Shown: positions 47,111-59,690, counted from the stretch's first letter. The stretch is 64,000 nucleotides of DNA from Eucalyptus grandis (GCF_016545825.1 NC_052613.1:8122001-8186000), one strand, 5' to 3'. Translations and numbers: made by a program. The notes: generated by a model not told the origin, from the letters alone.

Positions 47111-47895
47111 AGCAAAACCAAATAAAGTAAATGAAATGCGAGAAAATAAAATAAAGACGTGAGCCTTATTAATATTTTCCCGTATGTGGAATTCCCGCGA
47201 GGTATGAGGCAAAATGAGATGGGCTAAATAATTGTTTACGATCTATTAAGGTATATATGTTGTGAAATATTTCAATTGATAAACCTTTGTTTAAAAATTG
47301 ATGACATAACACACATAGCTCTTATACGCATGAATAAGGCATATCTCTTTAGGAAATTAAAAGGAAGTTTTCCCTTTCAACCAATAGAAAATAATTTCTA
47401 ATTCATTTTCGGATTTCAACCAAACACTAAAAAATTTGTCTTCTTTTTCTTTGAAAAAATGACTTCTTGGAAAGTATTTTTCAAAGTATCAAATTTTCTA
47501 CGAAATAAACAAAACCTCAACTCGACCAATTTCAGTGTAAAAGTTCGAGACCACCGAGATAAAAAGAAATCTCTTGCAAATCATAGAACCTCTTTATAAG
47601 ACTAATCACAATTGATTTTCCGCTTCCACTTCGTCCCACCATGGTTGTGGTTGTGCAGCTCGGAATGTAAACAGAGAATCCGTTATGATAAAGTATAGTC
47701 ATCAGACTTTAGTGAAGGCCGATTATGAGTATTGACCGACAAATGGAACATGTCTGGTGTCAACAGATGAGGAGTAAACTGTCTAGATTGACTAGGAATA
47801 TCGACGGTCGAATATTAGCATTGATTGTGAGAAGCCAGTGGAATTAAGTCGATATGGCGTGAGTAGTTTTGGCCATCGACTGAGAGCCGAAGTCG
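47111..47895. other. Intergenic region
   Basis: This is AT-rich sequence with no gene or clear element. Confidence 0.5.
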
Positions 47896-47899
47896 AGAA

Positions 47900-48580
47900 G
47901 CATTGACATTGGTTCACAGAATTTGGCTAAAATCATATTGGGAAAAAGTGTCAGAAAAATCCTAAACTTTTTGTATCGGTGCCAATTTAGTTCTAAACAT
48001 TTTATTAATGTCAATTTAGTCTTAATCCTTTTAATTTGATGTCAATTTAGTCATGAACTTTTTATTGGTGTCAATTGAGTCCCAAAACTTTTGATTTGAT
48101 ATTAATTTAGTCCTAAACTATTTGATTTAGTACCAGTTCAATTTATTCGAATAATTTTGGCTGGATATTACTAATGTGGGTGTCGATTGGCCGACGTGCC
48201 ATGGCTAGCGTTGATGTGGATAATTTTTAATAATAATTGATTGACATTGGTTCACAAAATTTGGCTAAAATCATACTGGCAAAAGTGTCAGAAAAATCCT
48301 AAACTTTTTGTATTGGTACCAATTTAGTTCTAAATATTTTATTAATGTCAATCTAGTCTTAAACCTTTTAATTTTATGCCAATTTAGTCATAAACATTTT
48401 ATTTGTCTCAATTGAGTCCTAAAAATTTTGATTTGATATCAATTTAATCCTAAATTGTTTGATTTAGTATCAATTCAATTCATTCGATTAATTTTGGCCG
48501 GGTATTACTAATGTGGGTGTCAATTGGCTGACTTGCCATGGCTAGCGCTAATGTAAATAACTTTTAATAATAATTGATTA
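47900..48580. repeat. Internal direct duplication of about 340 bp
   Basis: 47900-48238 and 48239-48580 are direct repeats. Each begins with ATTGACATTGGTTCACA and includes TTTGGCTAAAATCATA, the start of the element arm, and GGGTGTCRATTGGC near the end. The repeat includes flanking sequence plus the left arm of the MULE-like element, so it duplicated after insertion. Confidence 0.85.
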
Positions 48581-49174
48581 TTTTCGAATTATTTATTAAT
48601 TTTTTTCCTCTTTTTTTCCTTCCTTCCTCCAGCCAATCGCCCCCGGTGATCGGCAAGGCAAGGGCTGCCGAGGTTCAAGCCCTTGTAAGAGTGATCTCAT
48701 GGTTTTGGCGAGGGCTCAAGCCTTACTAGGAGCTGGTTGAGGCTCAACCTTTCTTGCCTAGCACAAGGCTCCCCTCACTATCATTGGTGAGGCTCGTTAG
48801 CCCTGCTTTTGGCCGCCCAGCTGATGACCGGTTGGAGAAAGAAGGAGGAGAAGGGAAAAAAAAATGGAAGGGAAAAAGAAAAGAAAAGAAAAGAAATAAA
48901 TTTATAAATAAATCGAAAATTTTAAATATTATTAAAAATTATTCTCGTCGGCCTTGGCTATGTCGCGTTGGTCGATCGGTATCTATGTCAGTAATATTTG
49001 GGCAAAATTGGTTGGAAGAACTAAATAGGTATTAAATCAAAATGTTTATAATTAAATTGACACCAAATCAAAAGTTGTAAAACTAAAGTGATATTAATAA
49101 AAAGTTTAGGACTAAATTATCACCAAGTAAAAAGGTTGTTGAATAAGGTTTATGACTCTTGTAACATTTTTTCC
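47941..49174. mobile_element. Mutator-like non-autonomous element with long TIRs, about 1.2 kb
   Basis: The left end reads GGAAAAAGTGTCAGAAAAAT and the right end, reverse-complemented, GGAAAAAATGTTACAAGAGT. Both arms are built of phrases such as CCTAAACTTTTTGTAT and GTCAATTTAGTCCTAAAC, repeated in the left arm and inverted in the right arm over 250 bases or more. The middle (48620-48900) is GC-richer with GGCTCAAGCC-like words. Long, internally repetitive TIRs without coding sequence fit a MULE-type MITE. I see no convincing 9-bp target duplication. Confidence 0.62.
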
Positions 49175-50578
49175 AATCTGACTTCAAAGATAAATGGAGG
49201 AAACCTTATTGCAGTCAAACTCTTTGGCCAGAGTACTAAAGGTGTTGACTGACAAATCGAGTCAATCCATTATTGTGACCGGTTTCTTAGGGCGTGAACA
49301 GTTACCAAAGGTGTTGACTGACCACAGATTCAATTAATCGAATTATTGTACTCACGCTTCGAAGGCGCAAACAATTGTGCCATCAAACATGGAACAAAAA
49401 TTTGGACCTAAGCAGGTCCTTAAATTGCTCCACCCTAAACAGGCCAAGGGTGTCTTCTCCCCACAAGCCATTTACAGGCAAATGAGGGGAAGAAACACGG
49501 GATAACGGCTCCACTAGGCTCTCCAGCCACAGCGCTTCTAGCGCTGGGATCCCCCCTGGAGGAAGGTCACTGTCTTCTCCTAGCATACTAGACTGATAAA
49601 CCCCCAATGAAAGGTTCGGGAGGAGTTGCCACTCCTCCCGGGTAATTTCAATGTCCGAGAATAGGCCTCGGGAAAGGCCAATCATTCATCAATAGTAAAA
49701 GAGGGCACTGAAGAAGAAGATGGATAAGCACATCCACAATAATTTTCATTGTCAAGTCCACGAGTCGAGGACAACGGTTTTCGAAAAATGACGATTTGTT
49801 ATTGCGCAACGGTAACAGTTGCAAGAAAGCAAGCAAAAGTTGAATGAATCCAAAGTTATAGATTTTAAAAATACGTGTGTTAATCATTTTATTTCTATTT
49901 CAGAACTATTTTTCTATTATAAACTTATTTATATAACAGAAACCCATTTAGTAAAATTATTTTATTATTTTATTTTTGTAATATATTTTTACTTTAGAAA
50001 TATGTTTGAAATAAAAATTAGAAGTAATTTTTTTATTTCTCTATTTCTTGAACAAAAATAAAAATAATTATTCTTTTTCATCATTTGTCCTTACTACTAA
50101 CAAATTGTCCAGCCGCCATCACCAGCCATTGTCTACCATTCTCCTGGTCGCCATCTGCCATATGTTGTCCACTAGTCACTCGCCACTAGCCATTAGCTAC
50201 TGTTTGGAAGAAGAAATTTTGTGTTGTCTTAAAAAGATTTCTATTTCGGGAATAGAAATTTTACGTCATTATCAATTCATATTTAATAAAAGATTATTTC
50301 TTTTCCAAAAATCAATTTTTAATAAAATAATTATCATTTGCGCCATAACTCAATCAAAAGTCGGGCTCGTTTTTAAGCATGGATCGGGTCCGACCCGAAT
50401 GATCAATTGGGCCGGAGGCCCAATCAATCACCAATCGATTTCCGTTCTCGCCAAAAAAACTAATTTCGATCGATTTAGCCACAAATCAGGAACAAGAACA
50501 ACGACGAAGACGAGTACGAAGAAGAAGACGCAGAGCAGAGCCGAACCGGCGAACGGCGATCATCGAGCTCGAGCCGCC
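49175..50578. other. Upstream region of the BSD-domain gene
   Basis: This is AT-rich with a degraded element at about 49800-50340. 49385-49685 has a 100-residue minus-strand frame that is moderately protein-like, but I recognise no family in it. The promoter of the BSD gene must lie near the right end; I see no TATA box. Confidence 0.45.
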
Positions 50579-53500
50579 ATGGATTTCTGGAGCCGCGCTC
50601 GGACCTTCGCGGAGAAGGCCGCCAGGCGGTCCCAGGAGCTGACCGCGGAGGCCGCGAAGCGCTCCCAGGAGCTCGCCGCCGGAGGCCCCTCGCGGCTCGC
50701 CGACGTCGTCTCCGAGACGGCGAAGCGGTCCCGGGAGATCGCCGCCGAGGCGTCGAGGCGGGCCGACCAGATCAAGCTCGAGGCCATCCGGCGCGCCGAT
50801 CGGCTCCGGTCGCTGGGGGGCCGCCGAGGGCTCCGGCGAGGCGCCGCCGCGGGGCCGGGGAAGGAGGCGGAGGAGGCGGCGGCGGCGGATCTGGAGAGGT
50901 TCAGGTCACCGACGAGCTGGAGTTCGTCCAGGAAATCAACGTCACCACCTTCCGGGATTTTCCCCTGCCAGGTGCTTGCTCCATCAATGGTTTTTTTCTC
51001 CTTTTTTAATGTCTGGCAGTTGATGACCGTTAATACGTTAGAAATGGCGTGCTTCCGTCTGTCGAGGCGGAACTCGAATGAGTTTAGGCTGAAATTCTTG
51101 GCGTGATCACGTTCCGTCGCGGAATTCGATTGGCGATTTGATGTGCAGAAACCAAAATGGCGCAATCGGTTGCTCCAATCGTCTGGCGAAATCGCTTAGA
51201 TTTGTGTCGCTCGCATTTTGCCGATTTTTCGAGTTCTTGTGCACGGGCGATGAGTGTGGTGTTGATGACTATAGTTTAGCTTGTCTAGCTTGTTCTTGGA
51301 GGAGTATCGATTGAGGTTACGCAGTGGAGCTTCTGAGCTTCCGTGGGAAGTTTTTCGTTGGTTGCACGGTTCCGCTGAGGCTTTGCTGCGAGAGGTTCTG
51401 TGCTTCCTAGGGAATTCTTTTGTTGGTTGCTCAGTTTCAGGGGAATGGTTTTTTTAATGATATCAGGCATGTGGGCTGGGAATTTTGTGTCGGCTTGGCA
51501 TAACGACAGAATTAATGCAATCCTTTGCTTATTGTTGAATGTTTGCATTTTCCCATCGCTGATGTTTCCTAGCTTTTGCAGATGATTCTGAGATGTCAGA
51601 TGTTCCTATGGTCTCAAATGTAAGGCAGGACCTTACAGAGTTTCAAGAAAAGCATGCCAAGCTTGTTCTTTCGTCTGTAAAGGTACTTAATGTCGGCTCC
51701 ATTAGCAAGTCCTCGATATGCATAAGGGGGGAGAGAGAGAGATGGAGAGAAAAGAGGTGTAAATCGATGCATGTATGTTTGGGTAACAGCACCTTTGCCT
51801 TCAAGGCTACAGAATCACAGTTGTACAGGGGTCTTCTTTGAGGAAGGTTGGCTGTACTTTCGCTTATAATTGATTAATCATGTTAAACATAAAGTGTTAC
51901 ATATCGAAGTCTTCTCTGTGCCTACATAAGAGTTTTGAGGGCAAAGTCAGTTACCTAAGACTTATGGCACAATGGTGCTCGGACAATTTTCCAACACACT
52001 TCAAGGTCTTTTTAGTTTATTGCTGAGTTGAGCTTGGCCCCATCCTCAACATTTCTGTGGTTCATGATGAAATTTATCTAAGGGATGAAATTCCCAGTCA
52101 AGTAGTATAAGTCTAATCATCTAATTCTATTGTCAGGAAGAGATCTTTGTAGATCTTATTTTCAGCCAAAGTCTTTAATTTTGCTTTGCACATCAATCAC
52201 AATCTTTCTAAAATAAATAAATTGTGGGAATGCTATCTACTTCTAATATTTGGTTGCCATTGACCTATTGCAGGAAATCTCGAAGTTGAGATATGAGTTG
52301 TGCCCGCGGATTATGAAAGAACGGAAGTTTTGGAGAATATATTTCATCCTAGTTAATAGCCATGTTGCACTGTATGCATCCTAACTATGATGGAATCTCT
52401 ATCTAAGATTTCCTTCTTCTTCTTCTTTTGAGATGAGTTCTGATGCCTAGTTTTGTAACATTCGATAGTCTTTGACTTGAGTACGTTAGAAGCCTAATAT
52501 TAAAATTTTCTGATCGTTAGTGTCAGTCATGGTAGTGGAAATGAGTCATGGTTCTTAATTATTTATATTTAGCTACTATGGGATGTCATAGTAGAATGAG
52601 CGGGGGTCTTTTCAATCTTCTTATTGTCGCCTTGATTTGATTTGAGCCCAAGGTTTTCAATTCAATATTTTAGACTCAGCCTGTTATCACTTTAAAAAAA
52701 CATATTGTAGAAAAATCTTTCTGCATGGCAGTGTTGATCAATTTTTCATTAATGCTAACTGAAAGACTGTGGAGCCAAGTTTAGTTCAACTCTCTTGAGA
52801 CTTTCTTCATCCTGCCGGGAGCCTTTTTTGATGAAGATTGAGACACTGCCTGACTTCCTAAATGAACTGCATCTAGTGCAATGGTACTTGTGAAGGATTG
52901 TAGTCTTTGCAGTGTACTGAGCAACTAGAATATGTTAGCAGAACGAATACTTTTTCCAAAGATGGAGACATCCTGTCAGCATGGCGAACAGAATAAACGG
53001 AAATATATATATCATATGTTCTATTGCTAAATTTCTTGCGATTTTGGTTGTCCCCAATCATGCCTGTTGACTGTTCTGCCTTTTATGCACTTTATGAACT
53101 TCCTTACTGTTGGTTGTTGGCAGCTATGAGAGGCGATACATGGAGGATGTTAGACAAAATGCTTCAGAAGAAGTTAAAGATGTTGGCCAAACAGCTTCAG
53201 AAGAAGTTAAAGATGTTGGACAAACAGCTTCAGAAGAAGTTAAAGATGTTGGACAAACAGCTTCAGAAGAAGTTAAAGAACATTCAAACGCTGGAGTAGC
53301 ATCTAAAGCAGAGACAAAGGAACCAAATAATCCGAGTAAGCTAAGCAAGACTTCCACCTCAACAGAGCAAGACTTGGACGTCTTCCTTTTGGGAGATCTT
53401 GGAGATGATGATGAGGGACCAGGTATTATGACTAGATAAATTTTCTGCTGTTATTGATGTACATTCCGCGAAAGTTGATCAGTCTCTATTGGTGCTTTTT

Positions 53501-54257
53501 TATCTGTCTGTTGATTCATCCGCAAAATTTGATGATGGCAGACTTTATTGTAGAAAAATTTGGTGGAATGCTATGAGAGCTTATGTGGTCATATGCTATT
53601 GTTCTCAACTGTAATAATTGCCAGTCATTAGTTGATAGCCAACAACTTGTCACGTCATGTCATTTGCCCTTAGTGGTGGTTTGAGAGCTTTTGACTATGT
53701 CTACTTGATTGATGTTTATGATTCTACAAGCCCCATCTGACTTACTGCAGTGTTTTCTGGTTGTGCAACTGGACATTCGGAACTGTTAATCATACTAATA
53801 TTCTGGTCTTTCAGATGCTGGAGATGCAGACTTTGATGATGATTTTGACAAAATGGTGGATAGTTCGGTGAGGATAGCTCCTTTAGCTCTTTCTCTTCGA
53901 CCAAATTCAGTTCACTTACACCCACGTTTTTACATGACCAGAAGCATTCAGATGAAGTGGCGTAGCATACTTTTCTTATATTTAGTTTAGTGTGGTTTTT
54001 CTTGCATCAATAAGGTATTCCATGAGCTGTCTACCTGGTTCAGATATCTATTCAACCATAGCTGTTGAGCTAGGTGCAGGCCCTGCTCAGTCTGTCACAG
54101 ATGCAGGGCTTGGTTTCACTTGCTAAGTAATTCAAGAGGAACAGATGCATTAATCTCAATTGGCTCATTGTCACAAGTTGACCCAACACTTGATGATAAT
54201 GCTGACTCGATTTGATTATTTAATGTGTAGGATGATGAGAAAGAGAAAGAGAAATAG
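50579..54257 (+). CDS. BSD-domain protein, exon 1 frameshifted
   Basis: I place six exons: 50579-50971, 51582-51682, 52274-52371, 53124-53422, 53815-53867 and 54231-54257, all GT-AG. The product starts MDFWSRARTFAEKAARRSQEL, continues with Ala/Arg/Glu-rich amphipathic repeats, then VTDELEFVQEI, VSNVRQDLTEFQEKHAKL, the BSD core with RYELCPRIMKERKFWRIYF, an acidic 11-residue repeat and an acidic C-terminal tail ending DDEKEKEK. This order matches plant BSD-domain proteins such as Arabidopsis At1g10720/At1g26300 (from memory). The BSD fold occurs in transcription factor and synapse-associated proteins; the role of this plant family is poorly known. The exon sum is 971, two more than a multiple of three: DLERF (ending 50902) and VTDEL (from 50905) are in different frames, as if one base were missing at 50903. 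Splicing at the donor-like AG|GTCACC there would give an immediate stop, so it is no rescue. Either a true lesion or an assembly error. Confidence 0.82.
53155..53279 (+). repeat. 33-bp coding minisatellite (11-residue repeat)
   Basis: Units start at 53155, 53188, 53221 and 53254, the last one partial. The peptide unit is Q(N/T)ASEEVKDVG. The second to fourth units are nearly identical at DNA level, so the expansion is recent. It sits just after the BSD core and, being a multiple of three, keeps the frame. Confidence 0.95.
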
Positions 54258-56680
54258 TAGAAGATTCTGGGAGTGGCTGCAACACAGCTTGTCCTTTGCG
54301 GTCTGCATCAGGGAGATCTTAGTGTGGCAACTGAAATCCAAAACCTTTGTGTAATATCCACAGTTATGTCCTCCAACCTTTTCTCTTCTCTATCTAGTCA
54401 CTCTAGTCTCTCGTTTACTTTCTCATTTTTGTTGGGAGATAAGATGAGGGAGGGTGGTCAGTTGTAGAAAGTGTAGACGTTTGCAGTCAAGTGAAATGTA
54501 TTTGTGACTCCATTCTTTGTAGGATCAACTGTTAGAAAAATAATGACACTTGACAATGGCTCACTACCCTGTCTCGTAGTTTTTGTAATCCGTGCTTCCA
54601 TAACAGAACATGAACCTTGCTACTTGACTTTCTTCGTTCTCAGTATGATTTTAAACTTTGTAAACTTTCTCGAGCATTGGTGAAACTTGATCATCCGCGA
54701 AGAAAAAAGTGTCTAGTTTTGTGGAAACATTTTGTTTTATTTGAGTAATACGGTTTAGAGTACTTTGAAGTGACTTTACTTTTGACTTCTTTTTTGGCAA
54801 CGTTCAAAATAATTCTTTTTGTCAAATCGACCACCTATGATTTGTTAAAATCATACAAACATTTGCATGTAATTGAGAAATCTTTTATAGGTATTTCCTC
54901 GTCATCGGAAAAGTAAATGTAGTCTTTTAAATAATGACATAGGTGTTAATTGCCTGCGTTTGACACAGCTATGCGAATGGATTTTGGGCAAGACCTTTTT
55001 GCTAAAGCTGAGTTGTTTGGCAAGTAAATTTCGAAGGTTTTGAGCCAAGCTAAAAACCTGACATCAGTTAGGACTTGTATTGGGTTAAAAGCCTCTAACA
55101 TTTGCTCAAGAGGCTTTAGGCTATCTTGGTTCAGTTTTTGGGAAAACCTCAAAAAGGAAATGCAAAGAACTGAAGGATAAAGATTTTTTCGAAATCAAAT
55201 AGTATTTGATAAAATATAATTCAAAATTGTATTGCGAAGAAATTTTGATTAAACGTTGTTTGGAAAAAATTACATTTGGAAAGGACGACGAGGGCTCAAG
55301 TCATTGAAGAGCCAAATTTGGCACCAGTGACCCTTGCCTCGCATCGGCAAGGGCTGCCTCGTGCAACCCAGGTAATTGTAGTATGAAGTCATGCGAGCTC
55401 AAGGTAAAAGGGTAAAAGTGAAATTTCGAAAGTTTAGCGAGAGGAAAGTTAGTAGGAAAAAAAATTGAATTAGCATCTTGAAAATGCTTGATGCTCAGGA
55501 GGACTTGCATTGGGTTAAATGTTTTTGAGAACCTTAGTAATGCATCTCCGAAGGACTCTCCCCCACCATTTAACAATGTTTCTTGTTTTTTAAATAACAT
55601 ATTATCGCAAAAGTAATATACCCTGTTTTGATAAACACAAACATGCCTTCATTGCCTTAAGTGAACTTCTTAAAGTGATAGAGTGATGCTTCTAAACTAA
55701 TTCTATGTTGAATACTTAAAAAGTGTCTCATTATGTACTGATATTAACATCGAGAATCATACATGGTTTATACATTAAAATTTCAAAAGGATGAAAGTGC
55801 GTGTATGCAATTCTTTTTTCAAATTTCTATATAATATAGTATGGAATAGGCATTTCTCAAATTTTTCGATATGGACTGTGATAGAGATGAAATCTCAGCT
55901 TGAACTATATTGTCACGTTGTGTAATCGTTGGATCTCTATTCTTTTCTCCAACCACGGATAAAGCCTGTAATCGCTTGATAGTCAGTTTTTTCAAACTAA
56001 ACCGTTAGTTTATGTTGACCCTAGTACACTCAAATTTAACTTGACGAGTTATTACAAGCATTAAAACAAAACTTGGATCATCTACACACAGATATATATA
56101 GAGGTATAATTCAAGTCAACCCACAAACAAAACCGATCACGAAAGTTCGTGCTAAAAAGTCGCCGAATAGAGTTGCCGAATAGAAATAATACAACTCTCT
56201 CATCTAGTGTGAGCTTTCTCTCCACCCCTTTAGCGATAGCTTGCCCTTTTCCTAAAACCCTAATTTCCCAAACCCTATATCTTCACCTCCATGGCAGAAT
56301 CGGTGCCTCCTCCATCGGATTAGCAGCTTCACACCCCTTTTCTTCTTTGCAATCCATCTTAAATGGAAGAATCACCGCAACTTCTCCAGTGTCATCTCTC
56401 GCGGCATGGCTGGCTGCAATGGACTCTCCTCACGATCGATTGAACCTGAAGCCTGATCTAGTCATCAAAGGGAGTTTTCTGTACCACCGATCCTAGCACA
56501 ACTCTTCTACAGATGGCTATCTCCTATGCAGAACCCATCACCTAGCAAAACCCATTTATAGATAGCTATCCCATTCCCAAATCCATCAACCACTGAACCC
56601 AGATTTCGTAGAATATAGGCACTCACCCATCCAAGAGCTCCCTTCACTCCATTACCCAAAACCTTCTTACCTTCAACCAA
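54258..56680. other. 3' UTR of the BSD gene and intergenic region
   Basis: About 54258-54700 is likely 3' UTR. After that the sequence is AT-rich with element debris; GACTTG(T/C)ATTGGGTTAAA occurs at 55072 and 55503, and related flanks suggest a degraded element at about 54960-55600. A plus-strand frame at 56149-56496 may be the 5' part of the LINE described next, but I cannot show this. Confidence 0.45.
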
Positions 56681-56686
56681 CCCGGT

Positions 56687-57854
56687 GTGGATGATAACCA
56701 ACTCAGATTGGCAGCTCTGTGTAGGAGAATGGGAGATCTATGGTCTGAAGAGGACAGTACCAAACTAGGCACTGAGATTTCTAAGGAAGAAAAAAGTGAA
56801 AGTGATCTAACTCTCTATGGAAAGCCATATTCAAAGCCAAACGTCAATTTCCAAGCTTTTTTTAGTACAATGAGGAAAGCATGGAGGACATATTCAGTCA
56901 AATGTGAGTTAATAGAACCTGGTTTCTTTTCCTTTTTATTTAGTTCGATTGAGGAGAAAAGAAGAGCATTAGATTCTCGGCCATAGTCTTTTGCGAGTAA
57001 CCTACTAGTCTTATAAGAAGGAGATCCAAACATACTTGAACATTATTATGAATTCAGACATTATGCATTTTTGGTGCACATTTTGGGCCTTCCCTAGGCT
57101 AGAGTAACTGAAGATTCGGCATGCTAATCTCCTCTAAATTGGGGAAAGTTGAGGAGGTAAAACTTGAGGCGAGGAACAATAGCTCGCACAAAGGCAAATG
57201 TGCGGCTGAACTTGTCTTTTCCCCTTAAATAGGAACGGTTATCAATAGTGGTTATATTTCAAATACGAAAGGCTCCCACTATGCAAACTTCTATTAAAAA
57301 ATACCTTATGAAGAGACCGGTCTAGCTCAGGACAATCCAAGTTGATACGGCTCGTGACTAAAGGCGTAAGTTAGAGAATTTAGTCCATTTTGGAAGGCTT
57401 TCTATGGGAAAATCAAACTTTATGTAGCGAATAAAGATATTGCACTGGAAACCCCCATAATTGCTATGAAGAGTCCCTGAGAATAGAAAATGTAGGACAA
57501 AATGAAATGGCTATAGCTATTGCAAATCCCACAGAAAATGAGTTTATGGAAGACATGAGAAGGGTAGAATATGTATCTATGAGTAGTGGTAAAAGAGCAT
57601 AACATATTCCAATATTACTACCTTAGTCAACTGGTGATGATATGCATACAGGGAAATCCAAGAGCGAGAAAGCAGTTTACAAAAACTCCAATGGCAAAGG
57701 GGGAAAAAAACGTGTCAATCCGTACAAGGAAAAGACCTCACTAATCCTCTTAGCGGTTGAGGAACAACTTCTTGATGCCCCAATTCAATCATGGGAAGGA
57801 GTCCAAACACGAGCTTTGGTGGCGAGCCCTAATAAGTTACCTAAGAATAAATAA
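56687..57854 (+). mobile_element. Degraded LINE, ORF1 (DUF4283-type) region
   Basis: The frame from 56687 contains VNFQAFFSTMRKAWRTYSVK, then CELIEPGFFSFLFSS and EEKRRALDSRP, typical of the N-terminal DUF4283 domain of plant LINE/retroelement nucleic-acid-binding proteins. In the next bases the same frame would continue WSFASNLLVL, but stop codons and small indels break it (from about 56984). Weak continuations follow at 57000-57110 (LEHYYEF, VHILGLP) and around 57540-57850. No zinc knuckle is clearly intact. It is not functional. Confidence 0.7.
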
Positions 57855-58499
57855 AGAGTTTGAGTTAGAGCTGTCAGAAGTTGGGCATACCTTTAAAAGT
57901 TTAATACCTTAGAACCTTAGTGGCTCATGAAAGGCTCAATTTGGTTTTTCTCATGAAAACCAAGAATAAAGCAAATGTGATTGAAAGAGTGAGGAAATGC
58001 CTCCAGCTTGATTATTATGAATTTTTCGATGATCATGATTGAGGCGGATTGATGCCTAATGAATAATTTACGCATTTATCATATAAAGATTCACAAGTAT
58101 CGGTTACTTAAAGGTTTCACGAATGCACTTTTATATCTATTGTTAATTTTGGATGCCCTAAAGGTCGGGGTTCAAAGATAACAATAATAATCTTAATTTG
58201 CATATTAGGGCTTTTAATTCAATAACATTAGGTCCACATAAATTGCATTTTAACTGGATTAGGACTAATGGGCTGGTGCTGAACGGGAAGCCCTAATCTT
58301 AATCGGATTTACAGGATCAAGCCCATTTAACCAAATCTTCGGCCAATCCATCGATTTGCTTGACCGAAAATCACGCATGCAATATATAGTATGTGATCTT
58401 CTGGACTTGGAAGGTAAGTGATCTAGAGTGCAAATAATCTCTCAGCAAAACAGGAAATTGGAGAGAGACTCGGTTAAGGGAAAGAAACAACGATCCCTC
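57855..58499. other. Spacer before the small two-exon gene
   Basis: This is AT-rich sequence with no recognised coding content. It probably includes the promoter of the gene starting at 58614. Confidence 0.45.
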
Positions 58500-58508
58500 T
58501 ATATATAA
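58500..58508 (+). promoter_or_regulatory. TATA box
   Basis: TATATATAA lies 106 bases upstream of the ATG at 58614, within a short GC-richer promoter-like stretch. The spacing would give a leader of roughly 75 bases. Confidence 0.65.
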
Positions 58509-58613
58509 TTCACTCCTTCATCGTGGCAAAATCTCAAGATATAGCTTCTCGGTCGTCTTCAAAAGAGAAACGCAAAGTCCCTTTTCAGAGGTGAATTCAA
58601 TCGATCTGTCATC

Positions 58614-59049
58614 ATGTCGCTTGCTGCGCAGCTCCAAGAGGCTTTTCAAGCTTTTCAAGCGGCGGATCGGAAGTATTATTTTGCCCAGAAGAAACGGAAC
58701 CCTGGGTGAGTATTTTACGATTCTTTTAGTGGAAGGAGTATTGTTCTTTACGTTCTTTTCCCTCCTCAGCCCACGTGAAGTCGCGGACGCCATGGAGGCG
58801 CGCGCTGCTGCTAGGGCCGCCCTGGACGAGGTCGTCGCAGTCCTCCGACAGGAGGAGGTGCTGATTCTCGCTACCCTGGAGCAGGCGAGGACGTTCACGC
58901 AATTCTTGGCGCAATTTCCTGACTACGGCAATCTCAGACGCGTGCGTATCCCCGGTGGCGTCGACGAGAGAACCGCCGAACGGATGTGCAGCATTATGAG
59001 GACGGCTGGATTCAGGCCGCCCATCCAGACCTTCAAGTTACCGGACTAG
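58614..59049 (+). CDS. Small two-exon protein of unknown function
   Basis: Exon 1 is 58614-58705 and exon 2 is 58770-59049, with a 64-base intron (GG|GTGAGT...CTCAG|CC). Together they give 123 codons plus TAG. The product begins MSLAAQLQEAFQAFQAADRK and is rich in Ala, Arg, Glu and Gln, with long predicted helices (residues about 1-25 and 33-75), then PGGVDERTAERMCSIMRTAG near the C-terminus. There is no signal peptide, membrane span or motif that I recognise. GC content and codon use are much higher than in the AT-rich surroundings, and a TATA box sits at the right distance. It lies between two LINE fragments. It could be a young or lineage-specific gene or a captured gene fragment; my confidence is in the gene structure, not in a role. 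Confidence 0.6.
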
Positions 59050-59690
59050 TCTCTCGTTTTGTATAATGCAGCGTGTTAACTCTGTTAGGTATGTTATTTA
59101 GGAGTGTCAACAGTTCTATTCGGTTTTCATGAAATTCGAATAGTTTGTCGTTTGTGGTTTGCTTGCTTCAATGTTATTTAGGAGTGTTAATGGTTCCATT
59201 CGAATTTTTTTTTCACAAAATCCTAATAGGGTGTAGTTTGAAATTTGCTTGCTTTAACACCAAGTTCATTATTTTGACCAAAAAGTAAACTTGTATTTCT
59301 CCTTTTAGTTTTCATTACTTGGATATGGCATCACAGCACATTAACTATGAACCCTAATTACTTTCTCAAAAATAGAGATGCCAAAACATGAGGTAAGTTC
59401 CTCGGATGATTTTAATAAATGTGTCATGTTTCAATCAAACAAAAATCACTTATAAGGTATTTATGAAACATAAAAAGGAAAGAAAACTGTTTTCCCAACA
59501 ACGAAACCCCCCCAAAAAAGGGGTGAAAGTGAAGAGGCAGGGCAAAAGATAATATGGTGTCCAACTATTGAACGCCATATTGTGACGGCAAATAGTTTGG
59601 GATCTTATAAATTGAAAAGCCACCACAATAGAATCCACAACCTAGGAGAATCCCCAATAACAAATAATCCATCAATATCCTACTAGATCC
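59050..59690. other. 3' flank of the small gene
   Basis: Two imperfect copies of ATGTTATTTAGGAGTGT followed by AA.GGTT or CA.AGTT and an ATTCG segment lie at 59091-59140 and 59171-59205. Otherwise this is AT-rich, with nothing recognisable. Confidence 0.5.

Noticed and set aside
49383..49685. Minus-strand 100-residue frame with leucine-rich appearance
   Set aside because: It looks moderately protein-like but has no repeat periodicity or family match that I can support.
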